Counted from the first letter of the stretch, positions 53,510 through 64,000 are shown. The stretch is DNA of 64,000 bases from Rhizobium bangladeshense (GCF_017357245.1 NZ_CP071612.1:2049001-2113000); one strand, 5' to 3'. Made by a program: numbers and translations. The notes: generated by a model not told the origin, from the sequence alone.

Positions 53510-54448
53510 ATGGCCAATATTTCAGTCCCAACGATGACATCAGCCGCGAGGCCGGCAATAAGAGCGTCAAACAGGAGAAGTTCGGTCGCCCACGATCGGT
53601 TAGCCGTGCTTTTGCTCTTCCTGCCCCCGGCGCTGCTGCTTTTCACGCTCTTCGTCATCTTGCCGATGGGTGAGGCGGCCTGGTACAGCCTCTACAAGTG
53701 GAATGGCTACGGCACGCCGAGCGAGTTCATCGGCCTGCGCAATTTCCAGGTTCTGTTCCGCAATGCGGCCTTCACCCAGGCGCTCATCAATAACGGCCTG
53801 ATCATCGTCATCTCGATCTGCATCCAGGTACCCCTGGCCATCTGGCTTGCCACCATGCTCGCCCACCGCATTCCCGGCGTTGTCGGATTCCGCCTGATCT
53901 TCTTCTTGCCCTATGTACTGGCCGATGTTGCCGCAGGCCTTATCTGGCGTTTCGTCTATGATGGTGATTACGGTCTGTTCGCCGCCGTTTCCAACTTCTT
54001 CGGTTTCGCCAATCCTTACGTGCTCGCAGACAAGGATGTGGCGATTTACGCCGTGCTTGGCGTCGTCGTCTGGAAGTATTTCGGCTTTCACATGATGCTG
54101 TTCATCGCCGGCCTGCAATCGGTCGATAAGAACGTGCTGGAGGCGGCCGAAATCGACGGCGCCACCGGCTGGCAGAAGTTCCGTTACGTCACCTTGCCGC
54201 TGCTCGGTTCCACCTTGCGTCTCTCCATCTTCTTCGCCGTCGTAGGCTCGCTGCAGCTCTTCGACATGATCATGCCGCTGACCGGCGGCGGCCCGTCCAA
54301 CTCCACCCAGACGATGGTCACCTTCCTCTATACCTATGGCGTCATGCGCATGCAGGTGGGCCTGGGCAGCGCCGTCGGCGTGGTGCTCTTCATCATCTGC
54401 GTGACGCTCGCCTTCGGTTACAAAAGGATTTTCATGCGCCATGACTGA
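53510..54448 (+). CDS. ABC sugar importer permease, first
   Basis: A 312-residue inner-membrane protein with six predicted spans. The ATPase-contacting EAA loop is EAAEIDGATGWQKFRYVTLP near residue 210. MalF/UgpA type: FLPPALLLFTLFVILPMG begins the first span. The ATG has a GCAGGAA ribosome site. Its 3' end overlaps the next permease gene by eight bases. Works with the following genes to import sugar. Confidence 0.95.
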   Translation: MANISVPTMTSAARPAIRASNRRSSVAHDRLAVLLLFLPPALLLFTLFVILPMGEAAWYSLYKWNGYGTPSEFIGLRNFQVLFRNAAFTQALINNGLIIVISICIQVPLAIWLATMLAHRIPGVVGFRLIFFLPYVLADVAAGLIWRFVYDGDYGLFAAVSNFFGFANPYVLADKDVAIYAVLGVVVWKYFGFHMMLFIAGLQSVDKNVLEAAEIDGATGWQKFRYVTLPLLGSTLRLSIFFAVVGSLQLFDMIMPLTGGGPSNSTQTMVTFLYTYGVMRMQVGLGSAVGVVLFIICVTLAFGYKRIFMRHD

Positions 54449-55289
54449 TATGAGCTCTTCCATCCGCATGAGCACGTCAACGCGTATCTATCTCTACGTG
54501 TCGCTGAGCCTGATCGCTGCGATCGTACTGGTGCCGCTGCTGACGACGGCGCTCGGCGGCTTCAAGACACTGGGTGACCTGCGCACCAATCCCTTCGGCC
54601 TGCCGACGGATTGGCAATGGGCGAACTATACCGACATCCTCTTTGGCGAGCGCTACTGGATGCAGATCGGCAATTCGCTTGTCATCGCAGCGCTGACCGT
54701 TCTGCTGACGCTGATCGTCTCGTCCATGGCGGCCTTCGCCTTTGCCCATGTCCGTTTCTTCGGCTCGTCCTTCCTGCTCAACTATTTCCTGCTCGGGCTG
54801 ATGTTTCCGGCGGCGACCGCGATCCTGCCGCTCTTCATCCGCATTCGTGATCTCGGGCTGTTGAATACCTACTGGGGCGTGGTGTTGCCGCAGGTGGCCT
54901 TCGGCCTTGGCATGAGCATCCTTTTGTTTAGGAACTATTTCCGCAATCTCCCGGAGGAGTTGTTCCAGGCGGCCTTCGTTGACGGCTGCGGTTATCTCAG
55001 GTTCTTCTGGCACATCTCGCTGCCGCTATCGCGTCCGATCGTTGCCACCGTCAGCATCATCTCCTTCGTCGGCAGCTGGAACAGCTACATCCTTCCGCTC
55101 ATCATGCTGAACTCGGAATCCAAATACCCTTGGCCGCTCGGCATCATGGTTTATCGCGGCGAATTCGGGACGGAATGGCAGCTGGTGCTCGCCTTCATCA
55201 CGCTGACTATCCTTCCCACGATCATCGTCTTTTTCGTCGCCCAGAGGCACATCATCGCCGGCTTGACGGCCGGCGCCGTGAAGTCCTGA
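54441..55289 (+). CDS. ABC sugar importer permease, second
   Basis: A 282-residue MalG/UgpE-type permease with six spans. The EAA loop is EELFQAAFVDGCGYLRFFWH near residue 170, a little unusual in having FVDGCG where VDGA is common. The gene overlaps the previous one by eight bases, showing coupled translation. N-terminus ATG at 54441; a later ATG at 54450 is possible. Followed after 23 bases by the ATPase gene. Confidence 0.95.
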   Translation: MTDMSSSIRMSTSTRIYLYVSLSLIAAIVLVPLLTTALGGFKTLGDLRTNPFGLPTDWQWANYTDILFGERYWMQIGNSLVIAALTVLLTLIVSSMAAFAFAHVRFFGSSFLLNYFLLGLMFPAATAILPLFIRIRDLGLLNTYWGVVLPQVAFGLGMSILLFRNYFRNLPEELFQAAFVDGCGYLRFFWHISLPLSRPIVATVSIISFVGSWNSYILPLIMLNSESKYPWPLGIMVYRGEFGTEWQLVLAFITLTILPTIIVFFVAQRHIIAGLTAGAVKS

Positions 55290-55312
55290 GCTGAACCATT
55301 GGAGGTGCAACC

Positions 55313-56385
<1,073 letters not shown>

Positions 56386-56386
<1 letters not shown>

Positions 56387-56422
56387 GCCGGAGCCTCGGC
56401 GTAAGGGCGCTGCTCTCCGGCT
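56386..56422 (+). terminator. Hairpin at the end of the ABC operon
   Basis: AGCCGGAG (56386-56393) pairs with CTCCGGCT (56415-56422) around a 21-base loop, beginning at the last base of the stop codon. No T run. A weak transcription end. Confidence 0.4.
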
Positions 56423-56467
56423 AGATATATGAACCTGGCGCATGCCCTCATACGGTTGCCGCCACCT

Positions 56468-56522
56468 GCCGGGGTCGAGACCAGTGGCACGACCCCGGCA
56501 AGGTTAGGGTGAGGGGCAACCG
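56468..56522. terminator. Perfect hairpin and partial repeat between convergent genes
   Basis: GCCGGGGTCG (56468-56477) and CGACCCCGGC (56490-56499) form a 10-base stem with a 12-base loop between the convergent ABC and KdgD-like genes. It is followed at 56502-56522 by one end of the MITE-like repeat (GGTTAGGGTGAGGGGCAACC), so it may be a decayed third copy. No T run on either side. Confidence 0.5.
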
Positions 56523-56545
56523 ACTGGCGCGAACATCTCCGCCCA

Positions 56546-57478
<933 letters not shown>

Positions 57479-57508
57479 CTATTGCTTAGGTGTTGAAAAT
57501 CGATCGTC

Positions 57509-58483
57509 TCAGGCGCTCTCGAGCACTTGCAGAAGTGCCGCGATATAGCCGTAACAAAAGGCAAATGCGGTGGCGGACGGGTCCCTGCCGCTGACGGTCG
57601 GCACATGGTCGGGCATCAACATGTACTTGTAGCCGACTTCCTTGTAGATCCTGGCCGAGCGGGCCATGTCCATGTCGCCCTCATCGGGGAAAGTCTCCAT
57701 GAAGGACAGCTTGCCGCCGCGAATGTTGCGGAAGTGGACATTGAAGATCTTGTTGCGCTCTCCGAACCAGCGAATGATGTCGTCGATCTCTTCGCGGGGA
57801 TTTTCGAGCATCTCGCCGATCGAGCCCTGGCAGAAATTGAGGCCGTGATAAGGGTTTTCGCGCATCTGCACGAATTTCTTCAGCCCTTCCACCGTCCCCA
57901 GCACGCGCGTGACGCCGCGATAGCCGGGCGGCGTATAGGGATCGTGGGGATGGCAGGCGAGCCTGACGCGATTGCTTGCGGCGACCGGAACGACGCGTTC
58001 GAGGAAGTAATCGATCCGCTCCCAATTTTCGTCCTCGGAGAGCACGCCGGCAAGGCCGGGCGCGGCCTGCTGGTCGGTCTTGTCCCATCGGAAGCTCGCA
58101 TTCATCGAACCGCCGCGTCCCGGTTCGTCGGGCGTGCGCGGAATGCCGATCAGGTTCAGATTGTATTTTACCGCCGGAATGCCGGCCGCCGCGACATTCT
58201 CGATCATCTGGCAGACCGCATCGATCTGCCGGTCGCGGTCAGGCCCGGCAAGAAGGATGTCCGGATAGGAGGCTTTCTCGATCGGCTGCGAGGGCAGGGG
58301 CAGCTGAATCATGTCGAGGATCAGGCCGAAGCTTTCGACCTTGTCTCGATGGCGTTCGATGTCGGCAAGCGTCCAACTGCTCGGCTTTCCCGGCGGATCG
58401 GCGCTGATATGCTTCACGCCCAATTGGGCGAAGATCCGATAGTCGTCATCGTCGCGCGCTGCCACCTGTGTTCCAAGATACAT
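57509..58483 (-). CDS. uxuA: Mannonate dehydratase
   Basis: A 324-residue metal enzyme dehydrating D-mannonate to 2-keto-3-deoxygluconate in glucuronate breakdown. The TIM-barrel family patterns are VKYNLNLIGIPRTP near residue 105, the metal His region VRLACHPHDP, the core LNFCQGSIGEM and IFNVHFRNIRG. The start at MYLGTQVAARDDDD is chosen: GAGAGG stands six bases before it, and the longer frame to 58513 overlaps the operator. It lies upstream of the KdgD-like gene on the same strand, 36 bases apart. Confidence 0.93.
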   Translation of the reverse strand: MYLGTQVAARDDDDYRIFAQLGVKHISADPPGKPSSWTLADIERHRDKVESFGLILDMIQLPLPSQPIEKASYPDILLAGPDRDRQIDAVCQMIENVAAAGIPAVKYNLNLIGIPRTPDEPGRGGSMNASFRWDKTDQQAAPGLAGVLSEDENWERIDYFLERVVPVAASNRVRLACHPHDPYTPPGYRGVTRVLGTVEGLKKFVQMRENPYHGLNFCQGSIGEMLENPREEIDDIIRWFGERNKIFNVHFRNIRGGKLSFMETFPDEGDMDMARSARIYKEVGYKYMLMPDHVPTVSGRDPSATAFAFCYGYIAALLQVLESA

Positions 58484-58507
58484 CAGAGACCTCTCAAAAA
58501 TCATCGA

Positions 58508-58527
58508 TGTCATATGACATAATATGA
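58508..58527. promoter_or_regulatory. Palindromic operator candidate upstream of uxuA
   Basis: TGTCATATGACA (58508-58519) is a perfect 12-base palindrome and runs into TAATATGAA. The 11-base GACATAATATG (58516-58526) is identical to bases 59350-59360 in the promoter gap of the regulator gene, so one regulator, probably the GntR protein encoded next door, may bind both. Located 25 bases before the uxuA start. Confidence 0.6.
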
Positions 58528-58547
58528 ATCTTAGAGGGTGTCGAGCC

Positions 58548-59258
58548 CTATTGCTGTTCGGCCAGCATCCGATAGCGTCGCTGGCTGGCCATCAAATGGG
58601 CACGCATCGCCTGGCGGGCGCGGTCGGGATCCTGATCGGCGATCGCCGAGAGGATTTCCACATGTTCGGCATGGACCTTTTGAAGATACTCGCGGTCATT
58701 GGCCTCCGGCAGCGTCGGAAACTGCCCGCGGGGAATGGCGCGTGGGCCGAAATGGCGCAACACGTCAACATAGAAACGGTTGTTGGTGGCGGCCGCGATC
58801 GCCATGTGGAAGGCATAGTCGGCCTCGACCGTCTGCTGTCCCGACTCGATCAGTTGCGCCATTCGGCGGTTGGCCTCTCGGATTGCTGCTTCCTGCTCGG
58901 CCGTGCGGCGATAGGCGGCAATCGCCGCCGCTTCACCCTCGGCGGCCATGCGAAACTCCAGCAATTCCAAGGTTTCCGGGATGCTTTTGATCTCCACCGG
59001 CGTCAGCGACATGACCGAATGGATCTTCGGATCGGCGACGAAGACACCTTTGCCCTGGATCGGCCTGACGAAACCTGCGGCCCTTAAATCGGCAATCGCC
59101 TCGCGCACGACGGTGCGGCTGACGCCGAAAGTCGATTCCAGCTGCGGCTCGGTCGGCAACTGGTCGCCGACACGCAATTTCCCTGTCTCGATTTGCGCTC
59201 GCAACTGATCGATGACCTGCTGCGCCAGTCTTTGCCGACCACGGCCGAGTGTCGTCAT
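58548..59258 (-). CDS. GntR/FadR-family regulator of the uronate locus
   Basis: A 236-residue regulator. The N-terminal winged helix is KLRVGDQLPTEPQLESTFGV with SRTVVREAIADLRAAGFV, and the C-terminal FCD domain has metal-binding His (FHMAIAAATNN, AEHVEILSAI). UxuR/ExuR/KdgR-type regulators of this family respond to uronates. It is read in the same direction as uxuA and the KdgD-like gene and divergent from the peptide-type ABC operon. Probable repressor of both. Confidence 0.93.
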   Translation of the reverse strand: MTTLGRGRQRLAQQVIDQLRAQIETGKLRVGDQLPTEPQLESTFGVSRTVVREAIADLRAAGFVRPIQGKGVFVADPKIHSVMSLTPVEIKSIPETLELLEFRMAAEGEAAAIAAYRRTAEQEAAIREANRRMAQLIESGQQTVEADYAFHMAIAAATNNRFYVDVLRHFGPRAIPRGQFPTLPEANDREYLQKVHAEHVEILSAIADQDPDRARQAMRAHLMASQRRYRMLAEQQ

Positions 59259-59349
59259 TCTCGCTTCCCCAGTTCCTTTGCCTCAAGTCTTCCGCACGGG
59301 TCTTGCAAATCGTACCGGACTTCGATAAATCATAATACGACATACGGAC

Positions 59350-59362
59350 GACATAATATGTC
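59350..59362. promoter_or_regulatory. Palindromic operator candidate between GntR and ABC genes
   Basis: GACATAATATGTC is a perfect 13-base palindrome (arms GACATA / TATGTC) placed 28 bases before the solute-binding-protein ATG. Its first 11 bases recur at 58516-58526. A near copy, AATACGACATACG, precedes it by 15 bases. Likely site of the GntR regulator. Confidence 0.6.
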
Positions 59363-59390
59363 TCTCATAGTAATCCAGGGAGGAGTTACA

Positions 59391-60986
59391 ATGAAGCATT
59401 TTTCTAAGGGCCTGTTCGTCGGAGCCTTCGTCGGCGCTCTGACGATCGCCGCGCCGCTTTCTTATGCCGCTACGCCGAAGGACCAGCTGGTGATCGGGAC
59501 ATCGCTGGCACAGGTCCTGTCGCTTGATCCGCATCAGGCGACCGAGGGCAAGGCCGTCGAGATCATGTCGAACCTTTACGACCGGCTGGTCAACAGCACG
59601 CCGGATGGCAAGATCGTGCCGCAGCTGGCCGAAAGCTGGAAGGTTGACGACAAGGGCATCACCTTCACGCTGCGCCAGGCCAAGTTCGCCTCCGGCAATC
59701 CGGTGACGGCGAAAGATGTCGTTTATTCAATTGGGCGGCTTCTGAAGCTCGACCAGGCTGCTGCGGCGAACCTCAAGCGCGTCGGCTATGACAAGAACAA
59801 TGTCGACAAGCTCGTTACGGCAGTCGACGATAAGACCGTGCGCATCGACTTTTCCGGCCAGGTGACGGCCGAGATGCTGCTCTACCGGCTCGCGGCATCG
59901 ACCACCAGTATTGTCGACAGCGTAGAAGTGCAGAAGCATGTCTCCGACAACGACTGGGGAAATGCATGGATGCGCACGCACTCGGCCGGCTCCGGTCCGT
60001 TCACCCTGAACCGCTGGTCTCCGAACGAACTTGTCATTCTCGACGCCAACAAGGATTATGTCACCGGCGCTCCGAAGATGAAGCGCGTCATCGTCCGGCA
60101 TGTTCCGGAAAGCCAGGTCGAGAGGCTGATGCTCGAGCGCGGCGACATCGATGTCGCCAGCGCCATGACCGCAGCCGATCTCGCGACCTTCAAGGACAAG
60201 CAGGGCTTTACGATCCAGCGCATTCCGACAGGAGGCTTCTACGTGCTGTCGATGAATGCCGGCAACCAGTACCTGTCCAATCCGAAGGTTCGCGAGGCCA
60301 TTGCCTATGGCATCGACTATAAGGGCATCGAGAAGACGATCATGGGTCCATACGGGCGGGCGAGAAACGTTCCGGTTCCGGAGAATTTCGAAGCTGCGAT
60401 CCCGAACCCCGACTGGCATCTCGATGTCGAAAAGTCCAAGCAGCTGTTGGCCGAAGCAGGGTTTAAGGACGGCTTCTCGCTGACGCTGAAGACGATCGCG
60501 CAGACGCCGCGCATCGACCTTGCCACGGCGATCCAGGCGTCGCTCGCCCAGGTCGGCATCAAGATCGACATCCAGCAGGGCAACGGCTCGGAAATCATCG
60601 CCGCCCATCGCGCCAGGGATTTCGATCTGCTGATCCCGCAGACCAGCGCCTATATGCCGAACGTGCTCGGCTCGATGGAGCAGTTCTCGTCCAATCCCGA
60701 CAACTCGAAAGAAGCCAACAATGCCGGCAACTTCGTCTGGCGCTCGGCCTGGGACATCCCGGAGCTGACGGCTCTGACGGCCAAGGCATCCATGGAGCCG
60801 GACGCCAAGAAGCGCGGCGAGCTCTATGTCGAGATGCAGAAGTTGTTCGTGGAACAGAAGCCGGCGGTGCTGCCGATGTTCGAGCGTTTCGAGCCGATTG
60901 TGCTGTCGAGCAAGGTGCAAGGATATGTGGGGCATCCGACCCAGCTGACGCGTCTCGAGAGCGTCACGAAGTCTGAAGCCCAGTAA
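59391..60986 (+). CDS. Peptide/oligosaccharide ABC importer, binding protein
   Basis: A 531-residue solute-binding protein of the DppA/OppA family (SBP type 5). The signal peptide is MKHFSKGLFVGAFVGALTIA, cleaved near SYAA. Family patterns: LDPHQATEGKAVEIMSNLYD and VPQLAESWKVDDKGITFTLR. Though called peptide binders, such proteins in rhizobia often bind oligosaccharides or uronides, and uxuA next door suggests an oligouronide or uronic acid conjugate. AGGGAGGAG precedes the ATG. Confidence 0.94.
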   Translation: MKHFSKGLFVGAFVGALTIAAPLSYAATPKDQLVIGTSLAQVLSLDPHQATEGKAVEIMSNLYDRLVNSTPDGKIVPQLAESWKVDDKGITFTLRQAKFASGNPVTAKDVVYSIGRLLKLDQAAAANLKRVGYDKNNVDKLVTAVDDKTVRIDFSGQVTAEMLLYRLAASTTSIVDSVEVQKHVSDNDWGNAWMRTHSAGSGPFTLNRWSPNELVILDANKDYVTGAPKMKRVIVRHVPESQVERLMLERGDIDVASAMTAADLATFKDKQGFTIQRIPTGGFYVLSMNAGNQYLSNPKVREAIAYGIDYKGIEKTIMGPYGRARNVPVPENFEAAIPNPDWHLDVEKSKQLLAEAGFKDGFSLTLKTIAQTPRIDLATAIQASLAQVGIKIDIQQGNGSEIIAAHRARDFDLLIPQTSAYMPNVLGSMEQFSSNPDNSKEANNAGNFVWRSAWDIPELTALTAKASMEPDAKKRGELYVEMQKLFVEQKPAVLPMFERFEPIVLSSKVQGYVGHPTQLTRLESVTKSEAQ

Positions 60987-61006
60987 TACTCCCGAGGCAG
61001 CCGATC

Positions 61007-62035
61007 ATGAAGGAACTCTCTGTAGCCGAATTTGGCCGACGCCTGGCGCATCTGCTCGTCAGCCTTTTCATCCTCTTATGTGTGACCTTCGTGATCGGCC
61101 GCGTCCTGCCCACGGATCCCGTCGGCGCAATCGTCGGCGAACTCGCCGATCCCGCCGCCTATGCGGCGATGCGGATGCGTCTTGGGCTTGATCTGCCGAT
61201 CTATCAGCAGTTCTTCCTTTATCTGAACGGGCTGGCGCATGGTGATTTCGGCACGGCTGTGCTCACCGGCAATCCCGTTTCTTCGGATCTCGCTCAGGCC
61301 TTTCCCGCGACATTCGAACTTGCGACGCTGGCGGTGATCATTTCCACCTTCGTCGGCGTTCCGCTCGGGCTGGTCGCAGCACTGTTTCGCGACAGCCTGA
61401 TCGACAAGATCGCACGTGTTGTCGCGCTCGTCGGCCATTCGATCCCGGTCTTCTGGTTCGGCATCGTCGGGCTTGTCATCTTCTATGCCGGCCTGAACTG
61501 GGTCGGCGGACCGGGCAGGGTCGATGTCTTCTACGAGGGACTCGTCACCCCGCAGACAGGCCTGCTGCTGGTCGACAGCCTCCTGCAGGGCGAGACGGAA
61601 ATCTTCTGGAATGCGCTCGGCCATATCATTCTTCCCGCCATCATCCTCGCCTATGCGGCGATGGCCTACATCGCCCGCATGACCCGCAGCTTCACGCTCG
61701 AGCAGCTGAGCCAGGATTATGTCATCGCGGCGCGTGCCAAGGGTGTCAGCCCGGCCGGCACGATCCTGCGCCATGTCCTGCCGAATATCGCGGTGCAGCT
61801 CATCACCATTCTCGCAATTTCCTATGGCGGGCTGCTCGAAGGCGCTGTCGTCACCGAGATCGTTTTCTCCTGGCCGGGCATCGGCCAATATATGACGAAC
61901 GCGCTGATGATCGGCGATATGAACGCCATCGTCGCTGCCACCATCATCGTGGGATTCATCTTCATGTTCCTGAATTTCCTGGCCGACGTCGCTTACGCCT
62001 TGCTCGATCCGCGCATGCGGGAGGCGGTCCGATGA
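61007..62035 (+). CDS. ABC importer permease (DppB type)
   Basis: A 342-residue inner-membrane permease with about six spans. The N-terminus has LLVSLFILLCVTFVIGRVLP, the EAA loop is VIAARAKGVSPAGTILRHVL and EGAVVTEIVFSWPGIGQ follows; these mark the DppB/OppB family. The 3' end overlaps the next gene by four bases. Second gene of the importer operon. Confidence 0.95.
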   Translation: MKELSVAEFGRRLAHLLVSLFILLCVTFVIGRVLPTDPVGAIVGELADPAAYAAMRMRLGLDLPIYQQFFLYLNGLAHGDFGTAVLTGNPVSSDLAQAFPATFELATLAVIISTFVGVPLGLVAALFRDSLIDKIARVVALVGHSIPVFWFGIVGLVIFYAGLNWVGGPGRVDVFYEGLVTPQTGLLLVDSLLQGETEIFWNALGHIILPAIILAYAAMAYIARMTRSFTLEQLSQDYVIAARAKGVSPAGTILRHVLPNIAVQLITILAISYGGLLEGAVVTEIVFSWPGIGQYMTNALMIGDMNAIVAATIIVGFIFMFLNFLADVAYALLDPRMREAVR

Positions 62036-62934
62036 GTGACGCCGTCCACAGCGAGATCCGGATCCGTCCGCCAAGCATGCCGAGCCGCGTTGCCGCTTCG
62101 TTCGGGCGCGCCGGCCGAAAACTGGCCGACGAGCCGCTTGGCCTTGCCGGCTTCGTTATTCTCGGTCTCCTTTGCGTGGTCGCCATTTTCGCGCCGCTCC
62201 TGGCCCCTTACGATCCGACTATCCAGTCGCTCGGCGATGCCCTGCAGCCGCCGAGCCTTGCCCATCTCGCCGGCACGGACGAGTTCGGCCGGGATATTTT
62301 GAGCCGCCTGATCTTCGGCACGCGCATCACCATCCAGACGGTGCTGTCGGTATCATTGATCGTCGGTCCGATCGGATTGCTGATCGGCGTCGTCGCCGGG
62401 TTCTTCGGCGGCAATACCGATGCTTTCCTGATGCGCGCCACCGATATCGTGCTGTCCTTCCCGTCGCTGATCCTGGCGCTTGCCTTTGCCGCCGCCCTCG
62501 GCGCCGGCCTCGGCACGGCGATCATCGCCATCTCGCTCACGGCATGGCCGCCGATCGCAAGGTTGGCACGCGCGGAAGCGCTTGTCGTCAGAAACGCCGA
62601 TTACGTGGTCGCCGCCCGCCTTTACGGCGCTTCGCCGATCCGCATCCTGCTTCTTTACATCGCACCGATGTGCATTCCGTCGGTCATCGTCCGTCTGACC
62701 CTCAACATGGCGGGCATCATCCTGACGGCGGCCTCGCTCGGCTTCCTCGGCCTCGGCGCCCAGCCGCCGGCGCCGGAATGGGGCGCGATGATTTCCAACG
62801 GCCGCAAGTTCATGCTCGATTACTGGTGGGTCGCCGTCATGCCGGGTATTGCCATCCTGCTTAGCAGCCTTGCCTTCAACATCGCCGGAGATGCTCTGCG
62901 CGACATTCTGGATCCCCGCCATGCCAGATCGTGA
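62032..62934 (+). CDS. ABC importer permease (DppC type)
   Basis: A 300-residue permease of the DppC/OppC family. The typical N-terminus leads to a first span GFVILGLLCVVAIFAPLLAP, LAGTDEFGRDILSRLIFG is the family signature, and the EAA loop is YVVAARLYGASPIRILLLYI. Four-base overlap with the DppB-like gene upstream and a 14-base overlap with the ATPase gene if it starts at 62921. Confidence 0.95.
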   Translation: MSDAVHSEIRIRPPSMPSRVAASFGRAGRKLADEPLGLAGFVILGLLCVVAIFAPLLAPYDPTIQSLGDALQPPSLAHLAGTDEFGRDILSRLIFGTRITIQTVLSVSLIVGPIGLLIGVVAGFFGGNTDAFLMRATDIVLSFPSLILALAFAAALGAGLGTAIIAISLTAWPPIARLARAEALVVRNADYVVAARLYGASPIRILLLYIAPMCIPSVIVRLTLNMAGIILTAASLGFLGLGAQPPAPEWGAMISNGRKFMLDYWWVAVMPGIAILLSSLAFNIAGDALRDILDPRHARS

Positions 62935-63796
62935 AATGAAAGATCGTGACATGCAAGATCGGGATCGGCAGCCGGTCCTTTCCGTCAAGGACTTGAGCGT
63001 CCGTTTCGGGCAAGGCGCTGTGCCCGCCGTCTCCAATGTCAGTTTCGACGTCGGGCGGGAACGTGTCGGCATTGTCGGCGAATCCGGTTCCGGTAAATCG
63101 ACGACCGGGCGCGCTATCATGCGCCTCCTGCCACCGGCCGCAGTGGTCTCGGCCGAGCGCCTGGACCTTGCCGGCAGTTCGCTGCTTGCAAAGACCGAAC
63201 GTCAGATGGGCGCGCTGCGCGGCAAGGACATCGCGCTGATCATGCAGGATCCCCGCTATTCGTTGAATCCGGTGCTGTCGATCGGCAAGCAGATCGCCGA
63301 GGCCGCCCGCCTTCACCTCAGCCTGCGCGGCAAGCCGGCGCAGGATGCGGCCCGCTCCATGCTGGAGCGCGTGCGCATCACCGATCCTGATCGGGTGATG
63401 GCGCTTTATCCCCATCAGATATCGGGGGGCATGGGCCAGCGCGTGATGATCGCCATGATGCTGCTGGCGCGGCCGAAGCTCGTCATCGCTGACGAACCGA
63501 CCTCGGCTCTCGATGTCAGTGTGCGAAAGGACGTGCTGCTGCTGCTTGATGAACTGGTGCGCGAGAACAATTCGGGTCTGCTGCTGATCAGCCACGACAT
63601 TCGTATGGTGGCTGCATTCTGCGAACGCATCATCGTCATGTATGCCGGCCGCATCGTCGAAACGCTGACCAGCCTCGAAGAGGCCCGTCATCCCTATACA
63701 CGCGGGCTGATCTCGGCGCTGCCCGACCCCAAGAATCCGGTTCGCAGGCTTGCGGTTCTCGACCGGGCGAAACTCGATCTGGAGGCGGCGCAATGA
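62921..63796 (+). CDS. ABC importer ATPase, first (DppD type)
   Basis: A 291-residue ATPase from ATG 62921, or 286 from 62936 and 281 from 62951; the lead is a repeated MPDRE/MKDRD/MQDRD stretch, so the true start is unclear and no ribosome site decides it. Walker A is GESGSGKST, signature SGGMGQRVMIAM (SGGMG replaces the usual SGGMRQ), Walker B KLVIADEPTSALDVS. The C-terminal oligopeptide-transporter tail is HPYTRGLISALPDP. Translates four bases into the next gene. Confidence 0.93.
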   Translation: MPDREMKDRDMQDRDRQPVLSVKDLSVRFGQGAVPAVSNVSFDVGRERVGIVGESGSGKSTTGRAIMRLLPPAAVVSAERLDLAGSSLLAKTERQMGALRGKDIALIMQDPRYSLNPVLSIGKQIAEAARLHLSLRGKPAQDAARSMLERVRITDPDRVMALYPHQISGGMGQRVMIAMMLLARPKLVIADEPTSALDVSVRKDVLLLLDELVRENNSGLLLISHDIRMVAAFCERIIVMYAGRIVETLTSLEEARHPYTRGLISALPDPKNPVRRLAVLDRAKLDLEAAQ

Positions 63797-64000
63797 TCGA
63801 TGTCCGTGATCTCGATGTCGTCTTTTCCTCCGGCAAGAACAGGAACCATGTCGTCAGGGGCATCAGTTTTCAGGTGGGGCAGGGCGAGACGCTCGGCATT
63901 GTCGGCGAATCCGGCTGCGGCAAGTCGACGGTGCTGCGTTGCCTCGCCGGTATGGAGGCCGATTGGACCGGTCAGATCGAGCTTCGTGGAAAGCCGATCG
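63793..64000 (+). CDS. ABC importer ATPase, second (DppF type), 5' part
   Basis: Only 69 codons are in the window; the frame is open to its end. MIDVRDLDVVFSSGKNRNHV begins the ATPase and Walker A is GESGCGKST. The start overlaps the previous stop by four bases, as expected for the paired ATPase of a peptide-type importer. Confidence 0.9.
   Translation, partial: MIDVRDLDVVFSSGKNRNHVVRGISFQVGQGETLGIVGESGCGKSTVLRCLAGMEADWTGQIELRGKPI

Overview
The window looks like chromosomal DNA of a fast-growing Rhizobium (R. etli / R. leguminosarum type). The basis is GC-rich coding sequence, the gene order pdhC-lpdA-lipA-ispDF-dusB-ntrBC-ntrYX-hfq-hflX, the Rhizobium-typical DUF982 proteins, and Thu-like sugar loci. 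No rRNA, CRISPR array or complete insertion sequence is visible, and the species call is inference.

Bases 1-28,300 are a conserved housekeeping block. It starts inside pdhC (E2), followed by a GDSL esterase, a GNAT acetyltransferase, lpdA (E3), two small GlsB/YeaQ membrane proteins and lipA, so pyruvate dehydrogenase parts sit beside the enzyme that makes their lipoyl cofactor. Next come a P-loop kinase-like protein, a COQ10/RatA protein, a stand-alone CinA C-terminal domain and ispDF. The nitrogen control unit dusB-ntrB-ntrC has 4-base overlaps. A 585-base gap after ntrC holds a terminator, a tandem pair of DnaA-box-like sequences and a probable small RNA. An aldo/keto reductase, ntrY-ntrX, a D-amino acid aminotransferase, hfq-hflX and mazG follow. 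The sulfite reduction operon cysG-DUF2849-cysI-DUF934 precedes a UbiH-type hydroxylase, an AEC transporter and ccdA.

Bases 29,000-48,900 form a looser accessory region anchored by a tRNA-Lys(TTT) gene with promoter and hairpin. It holds small secreted proteins, an L,D-transpeptidase, a deaminase, an FAD monooxygenase, a protein resembling phage/plasmid accessory genes, two class III nucleotide cyclases with different N-terminal sensor-like domains, an ornithine-cyclodeaminase/serine-threonine-dehydratase pair, an ABC exporter, two DUF982 proteins, a broken carbamoyltransferase fragment, a frame interrupted by an amber codon, and an NTF2/SDR/HbpS/AraC locus. Several gaps above 300 bases occur only here.

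Bases 48,900-64,000 are carbohydrate catabolism. One locus has ThuA-like and Gfo/Idh/MocA (ThuB-like) proteins and a ROK repressor, divergent from a binding-protein/two-permease/ATPase sugar importer (CUT1 type). The second has a KdgD-like aldolase-family enzyme, mannonate dehydratase (uxuA) and a GntR/FadR-type regulator, divergent from a peptide/oligosaccharide-type ABC importer that runs off the window end. An 11-base sequence repeated at both sides of the regulator gene suggests one operator set controlling uptake and catabolism of uronate-type compounds.

All functions are assigned by reading motifs and context; no database search was run.
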